Assembly (NCBI GenBank): GCA_944548615.1
Contig: OX155967.1
Location: forward strand, 21,816,752-21,880,751
Length of the DNA: 64,000 nt
Reading direction: 5' to 3'
Source: Micropterix aruncella
Taxonomy: Eukaryota > Arthropoda > Insecta > Lepidoptera > Micropterigidae
The stretch's first letter is position 1. Each line of letters starts with the position of its first letter. Shown here one piece after another: positions 11,163 through 20,692 of this stretch. The notes under the pieces are model-generated. The model worked only from the letters and a program-made list of their open reading frames with translations, was not told where the DNA came from and made no database searches. A program made the position numbers and the translations under genes.

Positions 11163-12165
11163 AACACCTTATTATCAAACGAAGGGTCAAACAATTGGTC
11201 AGCCAAACGCTGCATGCACGACGGCGAGTTGCGAACCCCGAAGGGACAAGATGTAAACGAGTAAAAACCTCGACCAGGAACAGTAAAACTACACTTCTCT
11301 TGTGATTCAGGGTCCAAGGGAATTTGCCAAAAGGCAGCCGTAAGTCGATGGAAGATAAATAGTTAGCGTCTCGCAAACTGTCCAGGATGGTAGTTATTCT
11401 CGGGAGAGGATACGCATCTGGCTTCGTAATAGAATTGAGCTTCCTACTATCAAAACAGAACCGCAAACTCCAATCCGACTTGGGAACAAAAATAGTTGGA
11501 TTATTCCAAGCCCCTTTACTAGGTTTTATAACGCCTAACTCGAGCATACGATCCACTTCTTCGTTTAATAGTTGTAGACGAGCGGGAGACAAAGGGTAAT
11601 GCCGCTGCTTCACTGGTGGATGATCACCAGTGTCGATAACCTGAGTTATTAAATTTGTCCGACCTAGACCTTTGACTTCCGTAGAAATTTTCTCAAAACT
11701 TTTAATCATTTTGTTAGCTAACGACTGTTGATTCTCCATCAGGGAAGCGAAAGGATGCAAGGCCCTCACTTCGTTGACGGAGTGCCAACTGACATCACTA
11801 GACTCCAAACGAACATATTTTAAAATTTCAGGTACCAAATCAAATTCTCGGACAAAATCCATACCTAAAATCAGAGAAGTTCCTATATCCGGAGCTACCA
11901 CAGCTCGGATCACCTGACAGCGATTATTGAATTTAAAGGGCAAAGAAATATAACCAATCGTCCGTACTGTACTTGAATTAGCTGTGCTGAGCGTCAAAGA
12001 ATGCGCTTTATGAAGAGTATAACCGATATCAATTAAATACTTATGTGAATCGGCACCCAAAATTGTCAAGCTCGAACCCGTGTCGAGTAGACCACACACA
12101 GCTATGTCGCCTAACGAAACATCTAGAAACAGACGACGGTTATCATTCTCGTTTTTAAATAACAA
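11152..12165 (-). pseudogene. Protease and first half of reverse transcriptase, gypsy element 1
   Basis: 337 residues. A retropepsin active site GLLDTGSSLTILG lies near residue 25-37 and ILGMDF marks the C-terminal loop. RT fingers follow (GRTNLITQVIDTGDHPPVKQ, EVDRMLELGVIKPS, NNPTIFVPK, FCFDSRKLN, SSIDL). After SSIDLR the frame is lost; the expected RT residues continue in another frame down to about 11160. One or more indels inactivate the gene. Confidence 0.85.
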
Positions 12166-12188
12166 CGAGACCGAATCAACGAATGTCC

Positions 12189-12650
12189 TTATTCGGTCTC
12201 GTTGGACAAGTTTTTTGAAACATTCTGTTTAGGTTGAACTGGCTTTCTCTCCTTTGAACAATCCGGGCAAGTAGACACAGTAAAATTAAACTTCCCACAA
12301 CGGTAACAATATTTAGAGTGCCCGTGGTGAGTACCACCACGAGCACCACGCGAAGCTCCAGGGCCTCCGCGAGGACCGCCGACGTAAGTCGTGTTGCCTC
12401 GGGAGAAACCACCTCTATTTGAACCACCCCGAGGGTGACTTACATCCCGAGGTTGGTTATTGGAATTATGCAAATCTACCGCAGAAACCGCGCAATTTTT
12501 GAACTGCTGGACAAATGAAGAATCCCTATCAGCAATGTCAACGGTCGCGTGATCGATAGCGTGTACAGTCTTGGACGACGACGCTTTGGATTTATTAAAA
12601 ACCTGTAGGTTTTGATTATACTCGTCGATCGACAACTGAGCGTTTTCCAA
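12189..12650 (-). pseudogene. gag nucleocapsid part, gypsy element 1
   Basis: 153 residues with a Gly/Arg-rich RNA-binding stretch and one zinc-knuckle-like motif CYRCGKFNFTVSTC, where the usual His is Phe. A downstream CPDC may add a Cys pair. Frame differs from the upstream gag piece, so a frameshift lies near 12660. Confidence 0.75.
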
Positions 12651-12675
12651 ACGCTTACCTAGGTGGAGAAGCTCA

Positions 12676-13581
12676 TCAATGGATTGTCACTAACGCGAAC
12701 TGTTGTTGCAGGTACGGCCTCAAATTAGAGCAAATTATCTCCAGCTGTTCGGCCTCTGGACGTGGCCGAGACAATTTCTGGAAATAGCTCAACACTGTGG
12801 TAACAAAAATGTGGAGCGGCTCATACGGCCTCTGAAACCTGGCACGTACCTGCCTCAACAAGTCGCGGTCGTAGTTCACACTTCCAAAATTATTCCGCAA
12901 TTCACTTGCGAGCTGAGACCAGCTCTCAATATGTGAAACCCGGGTGCGATACCATACGAGCGCATGATTTGTGAAAAGCTCACAGGCAGATTTTAATAAA
13001 CGCGCGTCAGAAATGTTTCGCGCCAACCTATTCCCTTCAAGTCGTTCCAAAAATTCAACGACACAAGTCTTCCCGTCGTACACGAAACCTAAGCACAAAG
13101 GCTTCAAAACTCGCTCAAACGACACGTCGAAATCTCTGCTAACCGGAACCGTTTTCCTAACAAATTGCTCTTTTTTTGGATAAGGATCAAAAGTAACCGC
13201 AGGAGAAGGTACATCAACCAACACTGAATCAGGTCGGGATCGAGGGAACTCGTTGCTAGAAGTCAAAGGGACCGGCAAAACTACTGGCTCAACCACCGGA
13301 ACAAACAAATGACTGACGGAGGGCCCTTGCGTACCTAAGGAACTCTCCGGGACCGTATTTTCCCTTGACTCTGCCATAGGTCTCAGCAAACAACGACTGG
13401 GACCCCGTACAATCTCCGAGCATTCTTCCAGAATCTTAATCACCTCCGCGATTTCCCCTTTCAACGACTCCAGCGGATTTTGACGTTCCGTCTGTGCGTA
13501 GACAATCCTGGACACTCGATAAAACAAATGAGTGGCTTTTGTACACACTCGTTTGTACAAAAGCCTGGTCTTACTCTCCAA
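12676..13581 (-). pseudogene. gag capsid region, gypsy element 1
   Basis: 301 residues of the capsid-like type: KPLCLGFVYDGKTCVVEFLERLE, ELFTNHALVWYRTRV, RARFQRPYEPLHIFVTTVLSYF, LEIICSNLRPYLQQQFAL. The same order is seen in gag of element 2 (28308-29447). It forms the virus-like particle shell in the cytoplasm. Confidence 0.8.
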
Positions 13582-13592
13582 AAACTGTTCGA

Positions 13593-13823
13593 CTAGCTCT
13601 TGAAGAACAGATAGTCGAATGGAGCACTCATTGTACTCTTGGTCCGCGGGTCTAAGTCCGTAGTCTCGATAGACTGTGGCGGAAAATCATCCAGCAAGCC
13701 CATGAATTGTCGCCGCATAGATTCAACCACAGTGGTTGCGACGCCTCGAATTTGAAATTCGTAATCTAATTCAGTTCTTACTAAATGCGCTGCGGCATAA
13801 TAGTTCAAAATATGAGAAGCCAT
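13593..13823 (-). pseudogene. gag N-terminal end, gypsy element 1
   Basis: 76 residues starting MASHILNYYAAAHLVRTELDYEFQIRGV. The motif of Leu/Arg followed by ExDYEFxIRGV resembles the start of gag in element 2 (RKAELDFEIILRGA), so it is taken as the true gag start. A frameshift separates it from the capsid frame. Confidence 0.7.
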
Positions 13824-14502
13824 ATATTTTTTTTTTTTTAAAGCTCCACCACAAAAATATAAAACCCAAAAGAAAAACTAAAAAATCCCAATAAAAAATA
13901 TTATCCTAAAAAATTTAAGTAATGGAACAAGCTTACTCCGTTTTTTCCTCTGTGCCACCTTTTATTATCCAATTTCGGCAACCGGTAAAACGCCCACCTG
14001 GATATCCAATTTGAACTGAAAATATTACAAAAATTAGTCAGTAAACGTTTAAGAAACGGCAACGGAATAGTATAAGATAACGGCGAACTTATCGTTCATT
14101 CGCGGCGAACCGCAGAAAAAATACAAACCGCTTATTACACAAAATATTAATCTATACAATGTTTCTCGCCGGATTTAATAAAAATTACAGTATATTATTT
14201 AAAATATTGCGGCGAACTCAACATTCGTTCGCGGCGAACCGCAGAAATAGTTAACAAGGCAAAAACGCGAATCTATTCGCAAATTACGTAACATCTGTCA
14301 AAAAAATATCGCAATTTGAAAAAAATACCACAATGTGGCTACAATAATAATTCTCATACAAAACTGAGAAAAAAAACACAAAAATACCAATATCTGAAAA
14401 AGACTACCACTTATCAAATCAAAACGTGTATTTTAAAATTGCGAAGACCTATTTCCACCTGCCAAAATTTAGTTTATAGGCCCCAGCTTTGGGCAGCCAA
14501 TT
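13824..14502 (-). other. 5' leader of gypsy element 1
   Basis: Noncoding sequence between the 5' LTR and gag. Directly after the LTR the minus strand reads AATTGGCTGCCCAAAGCTGG, whose TGGCTGCC part sits where a primer-binding site is expected. I cannot assign the tRNA. Confidence 0.5.
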
Positions 14503-15615
14503 TATAACGTACGATTAGTAATCCAATCGCATTATACCAACACAAGAAACAAGAGCGCCATCGAGTTTATTTAAAACGCGAAAAAGAAAAAAATACTATA
14601 GGTTAGGTTATGACCGAAAAATAAAAAAACAACCACAGGGTCGGGGAAAGGATTTAGTTTGTCACTAAATTTGGCAAAACAGAGAATAAACCTTCGCAAT
14701 TTTAAAATAAAACTACAAATTTAAAGTTATAAAAACAAGATCCTTTAATTTGCGTAGGTAGTTTCCTCCTTCTATCTCTTCATCAGACATGTGGTACAGA
14801 CTTCAGAAATGTTGTATTTCAGGGTCAAATTAATACATCCAGGCGAGAAAAACTCCGGGCACGGTTGGCCGATTCGTGTAGTCGAATTTACATTTGTAAT
14901 ATAAAAGGCGGCACAGGCAAAAACACGCTGTGACCAAAAGAAAAAACCTCCATTACTACAAAACTCTTCAAAAACTTTATCTAATTGAATCCCGAAAAGA
15001 ATTAAACGCTTACCAGAAAATAGGACCTTTTTCACATCACTTTAAAATACTGCACTTCAAGTGCCTTCACCGCGGCGGATTATTCCGCTTCTAGCGAGTT
15101 TTCAGTCGCCCGGCGCGAGTGAGAAGAACTCTCCCTTGCGCCATCTTGGAAAAAATGATGCCCCTCAATTACTGTGGCTAGTTTGGACAGACTGGACTGC
15201 CTGCAGTTATACCAACTTTAGGAGATTTAAAAAAAACTCATAGCTACTCATGTTCACTAAAATAGTAATATTTTATGTAATATTTATTACATTTATTAAA
15301 ATTCTTTTGAACTTGATTTTTTTTTAAAGTAAATCTTTTGTTTTTTTGTCATGGCAAGAACACCAGAAGGGTCATTTTTTATTGGGCTGTGCAATACGGT
15401 TATCTCTATTATGACAGATCCAAATGTCAAAGCTTTTAGCAATTATTTATTGTTTTGGAAATAAGTTTTGAGATTTTGAACCAAGATTCCGAAACAACTC
15501 AAAAACTGAGTAAGACCAATATAAAAAACACGAGAAATACAAGCAAAACATGTTGCAATGCGTGCAACATGTTCTTGAAACATAACATGCCACGCAAATT
15601 TGGATTTTTGTTACA
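14503..15615 (-). repeat. 5' LTR of gypsy element 1
   Basis: 1113 bp, near-identical to 6964-8046 apart from an extra 30 bp at about 14830-14860 and scattered substitutions. On the coding strand it begins TGTAACAAAAATCC and ends in GTTATA. Confidence 0.9.
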
Positions 15616-16248
15616 ATCTTTAAAAAGGTGAAACAAAGATTTAGCTGGCAGGCCACGAGCGCCTACTTCCACCGCGTGAAGGTGAACAGTGAAGCCGTTC
15701 CGGGTGACGGCATTTGCGAGGTCATGGTATTTATTTAATTTGTACTCGTGGTCTTTTGGGATATTTGATTCCCATGGAACAGTTAATTCTACGATAAGGA
15801 CCATCTTCCGAGATAGAGAGTAAAGAGTTATATCTGGACGCAGGGCTGTGCATCCAAGACTTTCAGGGAATTTATACTGCTTAGAGACCGAATCGACCTC
15901 CATAATCCAATCTGAAGCTTTCTCGATTATTGAGAAGGGTTTTGCAGTGGGATGTTTTTTGCCTTTAGAGCCAACCCGCACAAACTGTATTGGGGGTTTG
16001 GAGGATACTGTGGAACCCTTGTTGGCACGAGCCACTGAGAGGCTAAGTACCTTGCGAATAACAGCAAGTACTTTGTCGTGGCGGTAAGTGTACCGTCCTT
16101 GATCCAAGGCCACCTTGCAGCCAGCTAGAATATGTCTAGCTGTGCAAGGGGTGTTGCTACAAAGGGGACATAAACTATCCTCGGCATAGCTCCAACATTT
16201 GGAGGGCTTCACTTTTATACAGCCTGACCAGTCGCAGAACAGCTCCAC
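15616..16248 (-). pseudogene. Non-LTR retrotransposon: CCHC motif and restriction-like endonuclease
   Basis: Continuous with the RT upstream. It carries a CCHC motif (CPLCSNTPCTARHILAGC) and, near the C-terminal end, the PD-(D/E)xK-type signature RPDITLYS...VLIVELTVPWE. This is the target-nicking endonuclease placement of R2-like/NeSL-like elements, as opposed to the N-terminal AP endonuclease of LINE-1 types. The ORF is cut by the gypsy element at FHLFKD and resumes at 6959. Confidence 0.85.
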
Positions 16249-16254
16249 TTTCTG

Positions 16255-17060
16255 TAATAGCAGGGAAAGCTGCTTGGGGCTCCTGGTGATAAAAGTTAGG
16301 TCGTCGGCAAAAGCGAGGCACGACGATGTGTATTGGCCGTCTGTTTTAAAACGGTAACCCCACTTCTTGTCGAACTGGGTCAGGCTTTCCAGCAGTATAT
16401 TGAAAACGATATTGAATATCGTTGGAGAAAGGCGACAGCCCTGAAACAGTCCAATTGAATATGATATAGAGCGGGTAGTCTATTCTTGCGTTTTGACATG
16501 GAACGTCAGACAGTTGTAGTAGGAGGCTACAATGTCACGCACCACAGGTGGGAAGTTGTACCAGCGGAGCGCAAAGTGGAGGAGACTGCCGAACTGACCC
16601 AAAGGCATTCTCTAGGTCGAGCCAGCATACATTGATTTGGCGTTCGTGCTCGAGGAGAATTGTGCTCGAGGCAGCCTGAGACACCACGCATGAAGCCTTT
16701 TTGTACTGACACTCCAAGGTACTCGTTCCGGTGCATTAATTCGCTCATCCTCATGTGGACTATGCCAAAAAAGATTTTGGCCACAGTATCTGTCAGAGCA
16801 ATGGGCCGAGCGTCCTTTGGTCCGGTGCAAACTGGGACCTTCGGAATTAAGATGACTGTCGCTCGGCCAAAATTCTGTGGGACTACACCGCTATTCCATA
16901 TATGTCGGAAGATGGATCCTAAATATTGCAGAAGGCAGGGGCACTTTTTATACACTAAGTAGGATATCCATCGGGACCTGGAGTAGAGCCCGACGGCTTC
17001 CTTTTTATTTGATTTAAAATCTCATCTAGAGATAGGGTCTCTACTGTAGGCATCTAGTAC
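16255..17060 (-). pseudogene. Non-LTR retrotransposon reverse transcriptase (broken)
   Basis: Conserved RT blocks appear in order: STPGPDGYPT (about 16980-17005, followed by an in-frame stop), PQNFGRATVILIPKVP and ARPIALTDTVAKIF (16955-16800), GCRLSPTIFNIVFN (about 16400-16440) and the catalytic SCLAFADDLTFITRSP (about 16285-16330). The FADD box is intact. Frame changes at several points show the gene is dead. Confidence 0.85.
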
Positions 17061-17357
17061 ATCTCATCTACTGTAGGCAGGTGCGGAAGTTTAATGCCGG
17101 GAGGAGGGCTGTACGTATGGAGCCGCATTGGATCCTCATAAGTGGTCGAAAAGTATTCCGTGGCCATTTCTTCCGGGATTTGGATTGTGCCCTTAGCGGC
17201 AGACAAAACCTTTTTACTGTAGTTAAAATGGTTTTTGTCAAACCGGGATTCCTCTTTGGACTTGAAATGCTTCTTTGCGCTTGTTGTTTTGCGTGGCTAC
17301 GCTCTGTATCAGTTTGAGTATAGAGCGGTACGCGCGCGAGAAGTTGTGGCAGAGGGC

Positions 17358-17790
17358 CTAATCTCCGGCTTTCTTGGCTTCAAGTAGCTGGCGACGAAGT
17401 AGCCGCTTCTGCCTACGGAGCTTTGCTTTGAATGCGTTTTCTCTGTGAACCGGGTCGACATGGGTAGATTTTGGGTAAACACCCGAGAAGTATTCATGGA
17501 CCGCCACCTGGAAGGACGACAGTTGAACACTGGCAGGGGCATTACGGTTCACAGAGTGGTCAAGGATTGAAGTTAAATTACTATTGTGAAATTCCCAATC
17601 CTCTTTCACAAGTGAAGGGAATTTTAGAGGAGGGAAAGATATGATTGGCGCAGGTCGTGGAGACCGGTCGGGTGACAAACTGCGGGCAGATGTGGAGTCT
17701 AGGGACGTGTGAGGTTCGACTCTGTCCGTGACTCCTTGCGACGGTTTAAGACACTGCCGTGCAGCATCGCTATCATCATGCCCAGCAATA
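17358..17790 (-). pseudogene. Non-LTR retrotransposon N-terminal region
   Basis: Basic and proline-rich translation (DRSPRPAPIISFPPLKFPSL, HENAFKAKLRRQKRLLRRQL-like end) upstream of the RT blocks. It resembles the poorly conserved N-terminal part of this retrotransposon type, but no zinc finger or Myb motif is visible. Assignment rests on position and the shared strand. Confidence 0.5.
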
Positions 17791-17796
17791 TGCTTG

Positions 17797-17892
17797 TTAA
17801 TCACTTCCACTGTCAGTTTCGTAATAATTTTCACATAATTCATCACAACACACATCCATATTCTCAACTAAACTGTCATCGACATCCGACAT
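17797..17892 (-). pseudogene. piggyBac transposase, original N terminus
   Basis: A short acidic frame (MSDVDDSLVENM...ETDSGSD) starts 230 bp inside the right terminal repeat and runs into the non-LTR insertion. Acidic N termini are usual in piggyBac proteins. It is the displaced start of the gene at 4937-6690. Confidence 0.65.
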
Positions 17893-18126
17893 TTTAGGGT
17901 TAGTTTTTTGCTAATAAATTTATCCAAAAATGAGTTTTTTTTTATATTTACAAAACTTTGAACACAGTTTAACATAAATTGTAAAACAAATTACTCGTCT
18001 GACGCACACGACTGCCGCTGGCGGAACTCAAAAACACACTGATGCGTGAGTCGCTACCGCGCATCTGGCATTTTTAGATAAAACACGCAGGCTCGCGTTC
18101 GCGCGCCATGGCACTAAGACGGTTAA

Positions 18127-18420
18127 GGCTCAGTTTTTGATTAAATAAATAAAATCGAAAATTATACTAAATAATCCATAAAATATAGTAATTTAAAAAA
18201 AAATGTAGTTTATAACATATAAAGTCGTTTTTGGACGTTAAATAAACAAAAAACGTAATATCATATTTTTGCATTTAAGGCTCAGTTTTTGATGAAATAA
18301 ATAAAATCGAAAATTATACTAAAGAATCCATAAAATATGTATAGTAATTTGAAAAAATGTAGTTTATATGAAGTCGTTTTTGGACGTTGAATAAACAGAA
18401 AATGTAATATGATCTGTTTC
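18127..18420. repeat. 152-bp satellite array, right part
   Basis: Continuation of the array at 4278-4882 after the piggyBac element: GGCTCAG at 18127 and 18279 (152 bp apart), each followed by TTTTTGAT(T/G)AAATAAATAAAATCG. It ends where a different low-complexity sequence begins. Confidence 0.85.
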
Positions 18421-18426
18421 TATGTC

Positions 18427-18520
18427 CGATGTCTGACCGAAGGTCAGTTTTTGGCCGAAGCCAAAGCCGAATGTTCGGCCTTCGCCATAATCTTCGGCCG
18501 AAGCCGAAAGTTCAATCACA
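18427..18520. repeat. Repeated GGCCGAAGCC / TTCGGC motifs
   Basis: Clustered copies of GGCCGAAGCC, GCCGAATGTTCGGCC and TTCGGCCGAAGCCGAA make overlapping short palindromes. It marks the edge between satellite and the nucleoprotein-like array. Confidence 0.7.
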
Positions 18521-18590
18521 CTTAGAAATTTTAGAATCCGGACTTAAAAATAAGTCACAATGAAAATACAGAAAATTCTCTGCTGGTAGT

Positions 18591-18650
18591 TTTGGGAGCT
18601 AACGGGCCCATTTGGGAGCTAACGGGCCCATTAGGGAGCTAACGGGCCCA
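18591..18650. repeat. Three tandem 20-bp repeats
   Basis: Three consecutive copies of TTTGGGAGCTAACGGGCCCA (third with one change, TTA for TTT). Confidence 0.95.
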
Positions 18651-18957
18651 TGATGAGGTGGCCACGATGACCCATGTGTTCAGGGTCGGTCACACTCACG
18701 GGTCAACACCCATCCGATGGCCTCCACGCATGGGGTGCGAACCTGGGTAGGACACTGGGTCAACCAGTTTACCCTGGGAATCAAACCTCTGGCGCTCCTG
18801 GACGGTCTGCGCACCGAGCGGCGCAAGCCAATCGATTGTGCTCTCCGACTAACAGTCGGGGGGAGTCTGGGAACTGTATTGTTTCCTATAGAGCGGGGGT
18901 GGTTGCCTACCTTACGGCGACTGCTCTTGAAATGACCATTAGCCATCCGATCCCGGT

Positions 18958-20409
18958 TCAGAGTCGGGCAAAGGACGCCTTGGTCCGCGATAGATTCGGT
19001 GCACACCGTTTCACCGCTTCGGAAGGGAGAGGACCGCGCAAGCGACCTCGAACTCGGAACCAATCGAGAGACCAGAGAAATCTGGTCACAATTAGAAGCA
19101 AGGGCGCGAGTGTCGGCCCGCCAGGTAACATACTGGCTATCTCGCGGTAAAGGCGTTGGCTTCTTGCGGGTTGTGGCGTAGCTAGACGTCGGATTTGTAA
19201 TGTCCAAAGTCTTCTACGCTCACTATACGGTCGATAGAACGATGAATCGTTAAAACGTCCTGCGGTGACGGGTTCGCCCGTTGTGGTTGACATCTCAATA
19301 TGTTCTGTGCTGTCTTCCGAGGAATTCTCCGCAGCATCGTCGACAGGTGCTCTATCTTCTGGTGCAGCAGGAGCAGCTGGGCGCGCGGCGACGAATAGAC
19401 CCCTTACGATTCCGCCGTATTGGGCCTCTAGCTGCCCTGGTTCCATAGGCGTGATTCCCGGCTGATTTTCGGATAAGAGGTCGTCCAGTCTCGCCTTGTG
19501 TTTTGGCAGACGTGTCCACCCCTGATAGCTGTTAATTGATGCATAGTCAGGGCCACCAAATCTGCGGAGAATCTCTTTTGCCACATAGGACAAGGACTTA
19601 TACCCTGTAGATTTGACTACGCCCAGGTCCTGGCGGAAGCCATAATAGGGGTTATTGTCGACCGCAATGAGGGCGGCAGTGGCGTTGTCTACATCCTGGG
19701 ATAACAATCGAGCAACCTGCAACCAGGGAAAGTCTGGGGCGACCGACAATGCGCCCTTGATAACCTCGAGGGCCGTAAGACCTGACCCAGATACCTGCTG
19801 TAGGACGATGCGTATGCGGAGAGAAAGACGTACAAAATCAGCTGCCCAGGTGTCAAAGATCATGCGGGCATTAGTCTCGTTAATCAGATGGCCCAACTTG
19901 TTATAGATGTGAGCTATCCCGTCCTGCGATAGATGAGGATCTCGGCACCCTTCATCCTGGAAAGCGGTGCAGAGTGAGGCACATTTGGTGTCTGATATAG
20001 TGCCTCTCTTTCCGAATGCCACCATGGCAGTTATATACAGGCGTTGAGAAATAGTCTGTAGAGCAATGTTCCCGTGACGTATTATCCACAGTAGTAGAGC
20101 GGCGCAAGCAGCAGGCGTGATCCTTGTCCTGATGTCATCGGACAAATTCTCAAAGACCACGAGATTGTCGGGCAGTTCGCCCATGTATAACCGGAGAGCT
20201 TCCCCTTCAGCTAGGCTTACGGTGTACTGGTCCGGATCTAGAGTGTACCAGGCGTTGGACTGCCACTCCGTCCTCATCAGTTCCAACACCTGGGCCTTGA
20301 ATCTTGTTCTGGCGGCTTCTTGCGGCAGGTTGTCCCGAGCTGTGTTGGGCGCCATGATGTTAGCTATTGCCACCGTGACCGCAACGTTGTTACGGGCGCC
20401 GGATGCCAT
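18958..20409 (-). CDS. Virus-like nucleoprotein ORF (endogenous viral element), copy 1
   Basis: Open frame of 483 residues. Residues 1 to about 361 are nearly identical to copies 2, 3 and 5. The predicted alpha-helical protein contains RFKAQVLELMRTEWQ, NLVVFENLSDDIRTRITP, LVLQQVSGSGLTALEV-like and NNPYYGFRQDLGVVKSTGY followed by SLSYVAKEILRRFGG. This overall pattern resembles RNA-encapsidating nucleoproteins of non-segmented negative-strand viruses; my recollection is closest to chuvirus-like N, which I cannot verify here. The last about 120 residues differ from the other copies and may be a longer natural C terminus or read-through into flanking sequence. The region is GC-richer than its surroundings. 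The ORF start lies just downstream of a TA-rich tract and a TATATAAAGAATT sequence. Confidence 0.55.
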   Translation of the reverse strand: MASGARNNVAVTVAIANIMAPNTARDNLPQEAARTRFKAQVLELMRTEWQSNAWYTLDPDQYTVSLAEGEALRLYMGELPDNLVVFENLSDDIRTRITPAACAALLLWIIRHGNIALQTISQRLYITAMVAFGKRGTISDTKCASLCTAFQDEGCRDPHLSQDGIAHIYNKLGHLINETNARMIFDTWAADFVRLSLRIRIVLQQVSGSGLTALEVIKGALSVAPDFPWLQVARLLSQDVDNATAALIAVDNNPYYGFRQDLGVVKSTGYKSLSYVAKEILRRFGGPDYASINSYQGWTRLPKHKARLDDLLSENQPGITPMEPGQLEAQYGGIVRGLFVAARPAAPAAPEDRAPVDDAAENSSEDSTEHIEMSTTTGEPVTAGRFNDSSFYRPYSERRRLWTLQIRRLATPQPARSQRLYREIASMLPGGPTLAPLLLIVTRFLWSLDWFRVRGRLRGPLPSEAVKRCAPNLSRTKASFARL

Positions 20410-20461
20410 GAGAATTGCTATGGTTTTTTATATATATATATATATAAAGAATTAAATGTTA

Positions 20462-20692
20462 CATTTGGCGCCCAACGTGAAGGTCAAGATACATAGTGAA
20501 GGTTGCGGATTTACAATTTCGCAATACACACAATAACGTAATCTAGGCAGCAAACCTCGTTGTCTAATAAAACAGGAGTGACAGAGAGGCGAGTCATCAA
20601 GCGATAGGATCTTACAGGCTTGAATGAGATCCTCGTAGAACAATGGAAAGTCTCTTACTCGAAGTCGTCTCCCTCCATCCGATCGTCGACAG
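20462..20692 (+). other. Unit-joining leader with tRNA-Lys primer-site-like start, copy a
   Basis: Between copy 1 and copy 2 lies about 230 bp beginning TGGCGCCCAACGTG (20466-20479), identical to the first 14 nt of a tRNA-Lys primer-binding site. It follows a GTTACA that would suit an LTR end. The same leader recurs at 21801 and 34312. It ends where the nucleoprotein-like sequence starts (GATCGTCGACAGG). Confidence 0.65.

Larger units (their letters stand above)
6964..15615 (-). mobile_element. Ty3/gypsy-type LTR retrotransposon (element 1), degenerate
   Basis: Flanked by a 4-bp duplication ATCT (6960-6963 and 15616-15619). LTRs lie at 6964-8046 and 14503-15615, reading TGTAAC...GTTATA on the coding strand. 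Order on the minus strand is 5' LTR, gag, protease, RT, RNase H, integrase, 3' LTR, the order of Ty3/gypsy. The body has several frameshifts plus an internal duplication in integrase, so it cannot move by itself. It sits inside the endonuclease ORF of the non-LTR element. Confidence 0.92.
6691..17796 (-). mobile_element. Non-LTR retrotransposon with restriction-like endonuclease, carrying a gypsy element
   Basis: Minus-strand element whose pieces run from an N-terminal region (17790-17358), through reverse transcriptase (about 17060-16255) and a CCHC plus PD-(D/E)xK endonuclease (16248-15616), to the C terminus (6959-6846) beyond the inserted gypsy element. Domain order places it in the early-branching group with a C-terminal restriction-like endonuclease (R2/NeSL/HERO-type). 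Outer boundaries are approximate. GGAAGTGATT occurs near both edges in the piggyBac sequence and may be a target duplication, but Ser/Asp codons could give this by chance. Confidence 0.7.
4883..18122 (-). mobile_element. piggyBac-like transposon, carrying two nested retrotransposons
   Basis: Both ends carry the same 15-bp terminal inverted repeat CCGTCTTAGTGCCAT, flanked by TTAA at 4879-4882 and 18123-18126. Joining the flanks recreates a normal satellite monomer, so the insertion is precise. The element encodes a piggyBac transposase on the minus strand whose gene is split by a non-LTR element that in turn carries a gypsy element. Without those guests it would be roughly 2.1 kb, normal for the superfamily. 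Confidence 0.92.

Noticed and set aside
17081..17317. Plus-strand 78-residue frame in the non-LTR element
   Set aside because: Antisense to the non-LTR coding region; no domain.
6600..17820. GGAAGTGATT at both edges as the definite target duplication of the non-LTR element
   Set aside because: The motif encodes Ser-Asp in an acidic repeat-rich protein region and could occur by chance; left as a possibility only.
18591..18650. Three 20-bp tandem repeats considered as a CRISPR-like array
   Set aside because: No spacers between copies; simple tandem repeat in a eukaryotic context.
18680..19207. 175-residue minus-strand frame overlapping the end of nucleoprotein-like copy 1
   Set aside because: Arg/Ser-rich shadow in another frame of a GC-rich region; no domain or repeat in other copies. 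A second viral ORF cannot be excluded but is unsupported.
19265..20455. Plus-strand frames opposite the nucleoprotein-like copies (repeated in each unit)
   Set aside because: They recur only because the unit is duplicated, and they are antisense shadows with low-complexity Ala/Gly/Ser composition.
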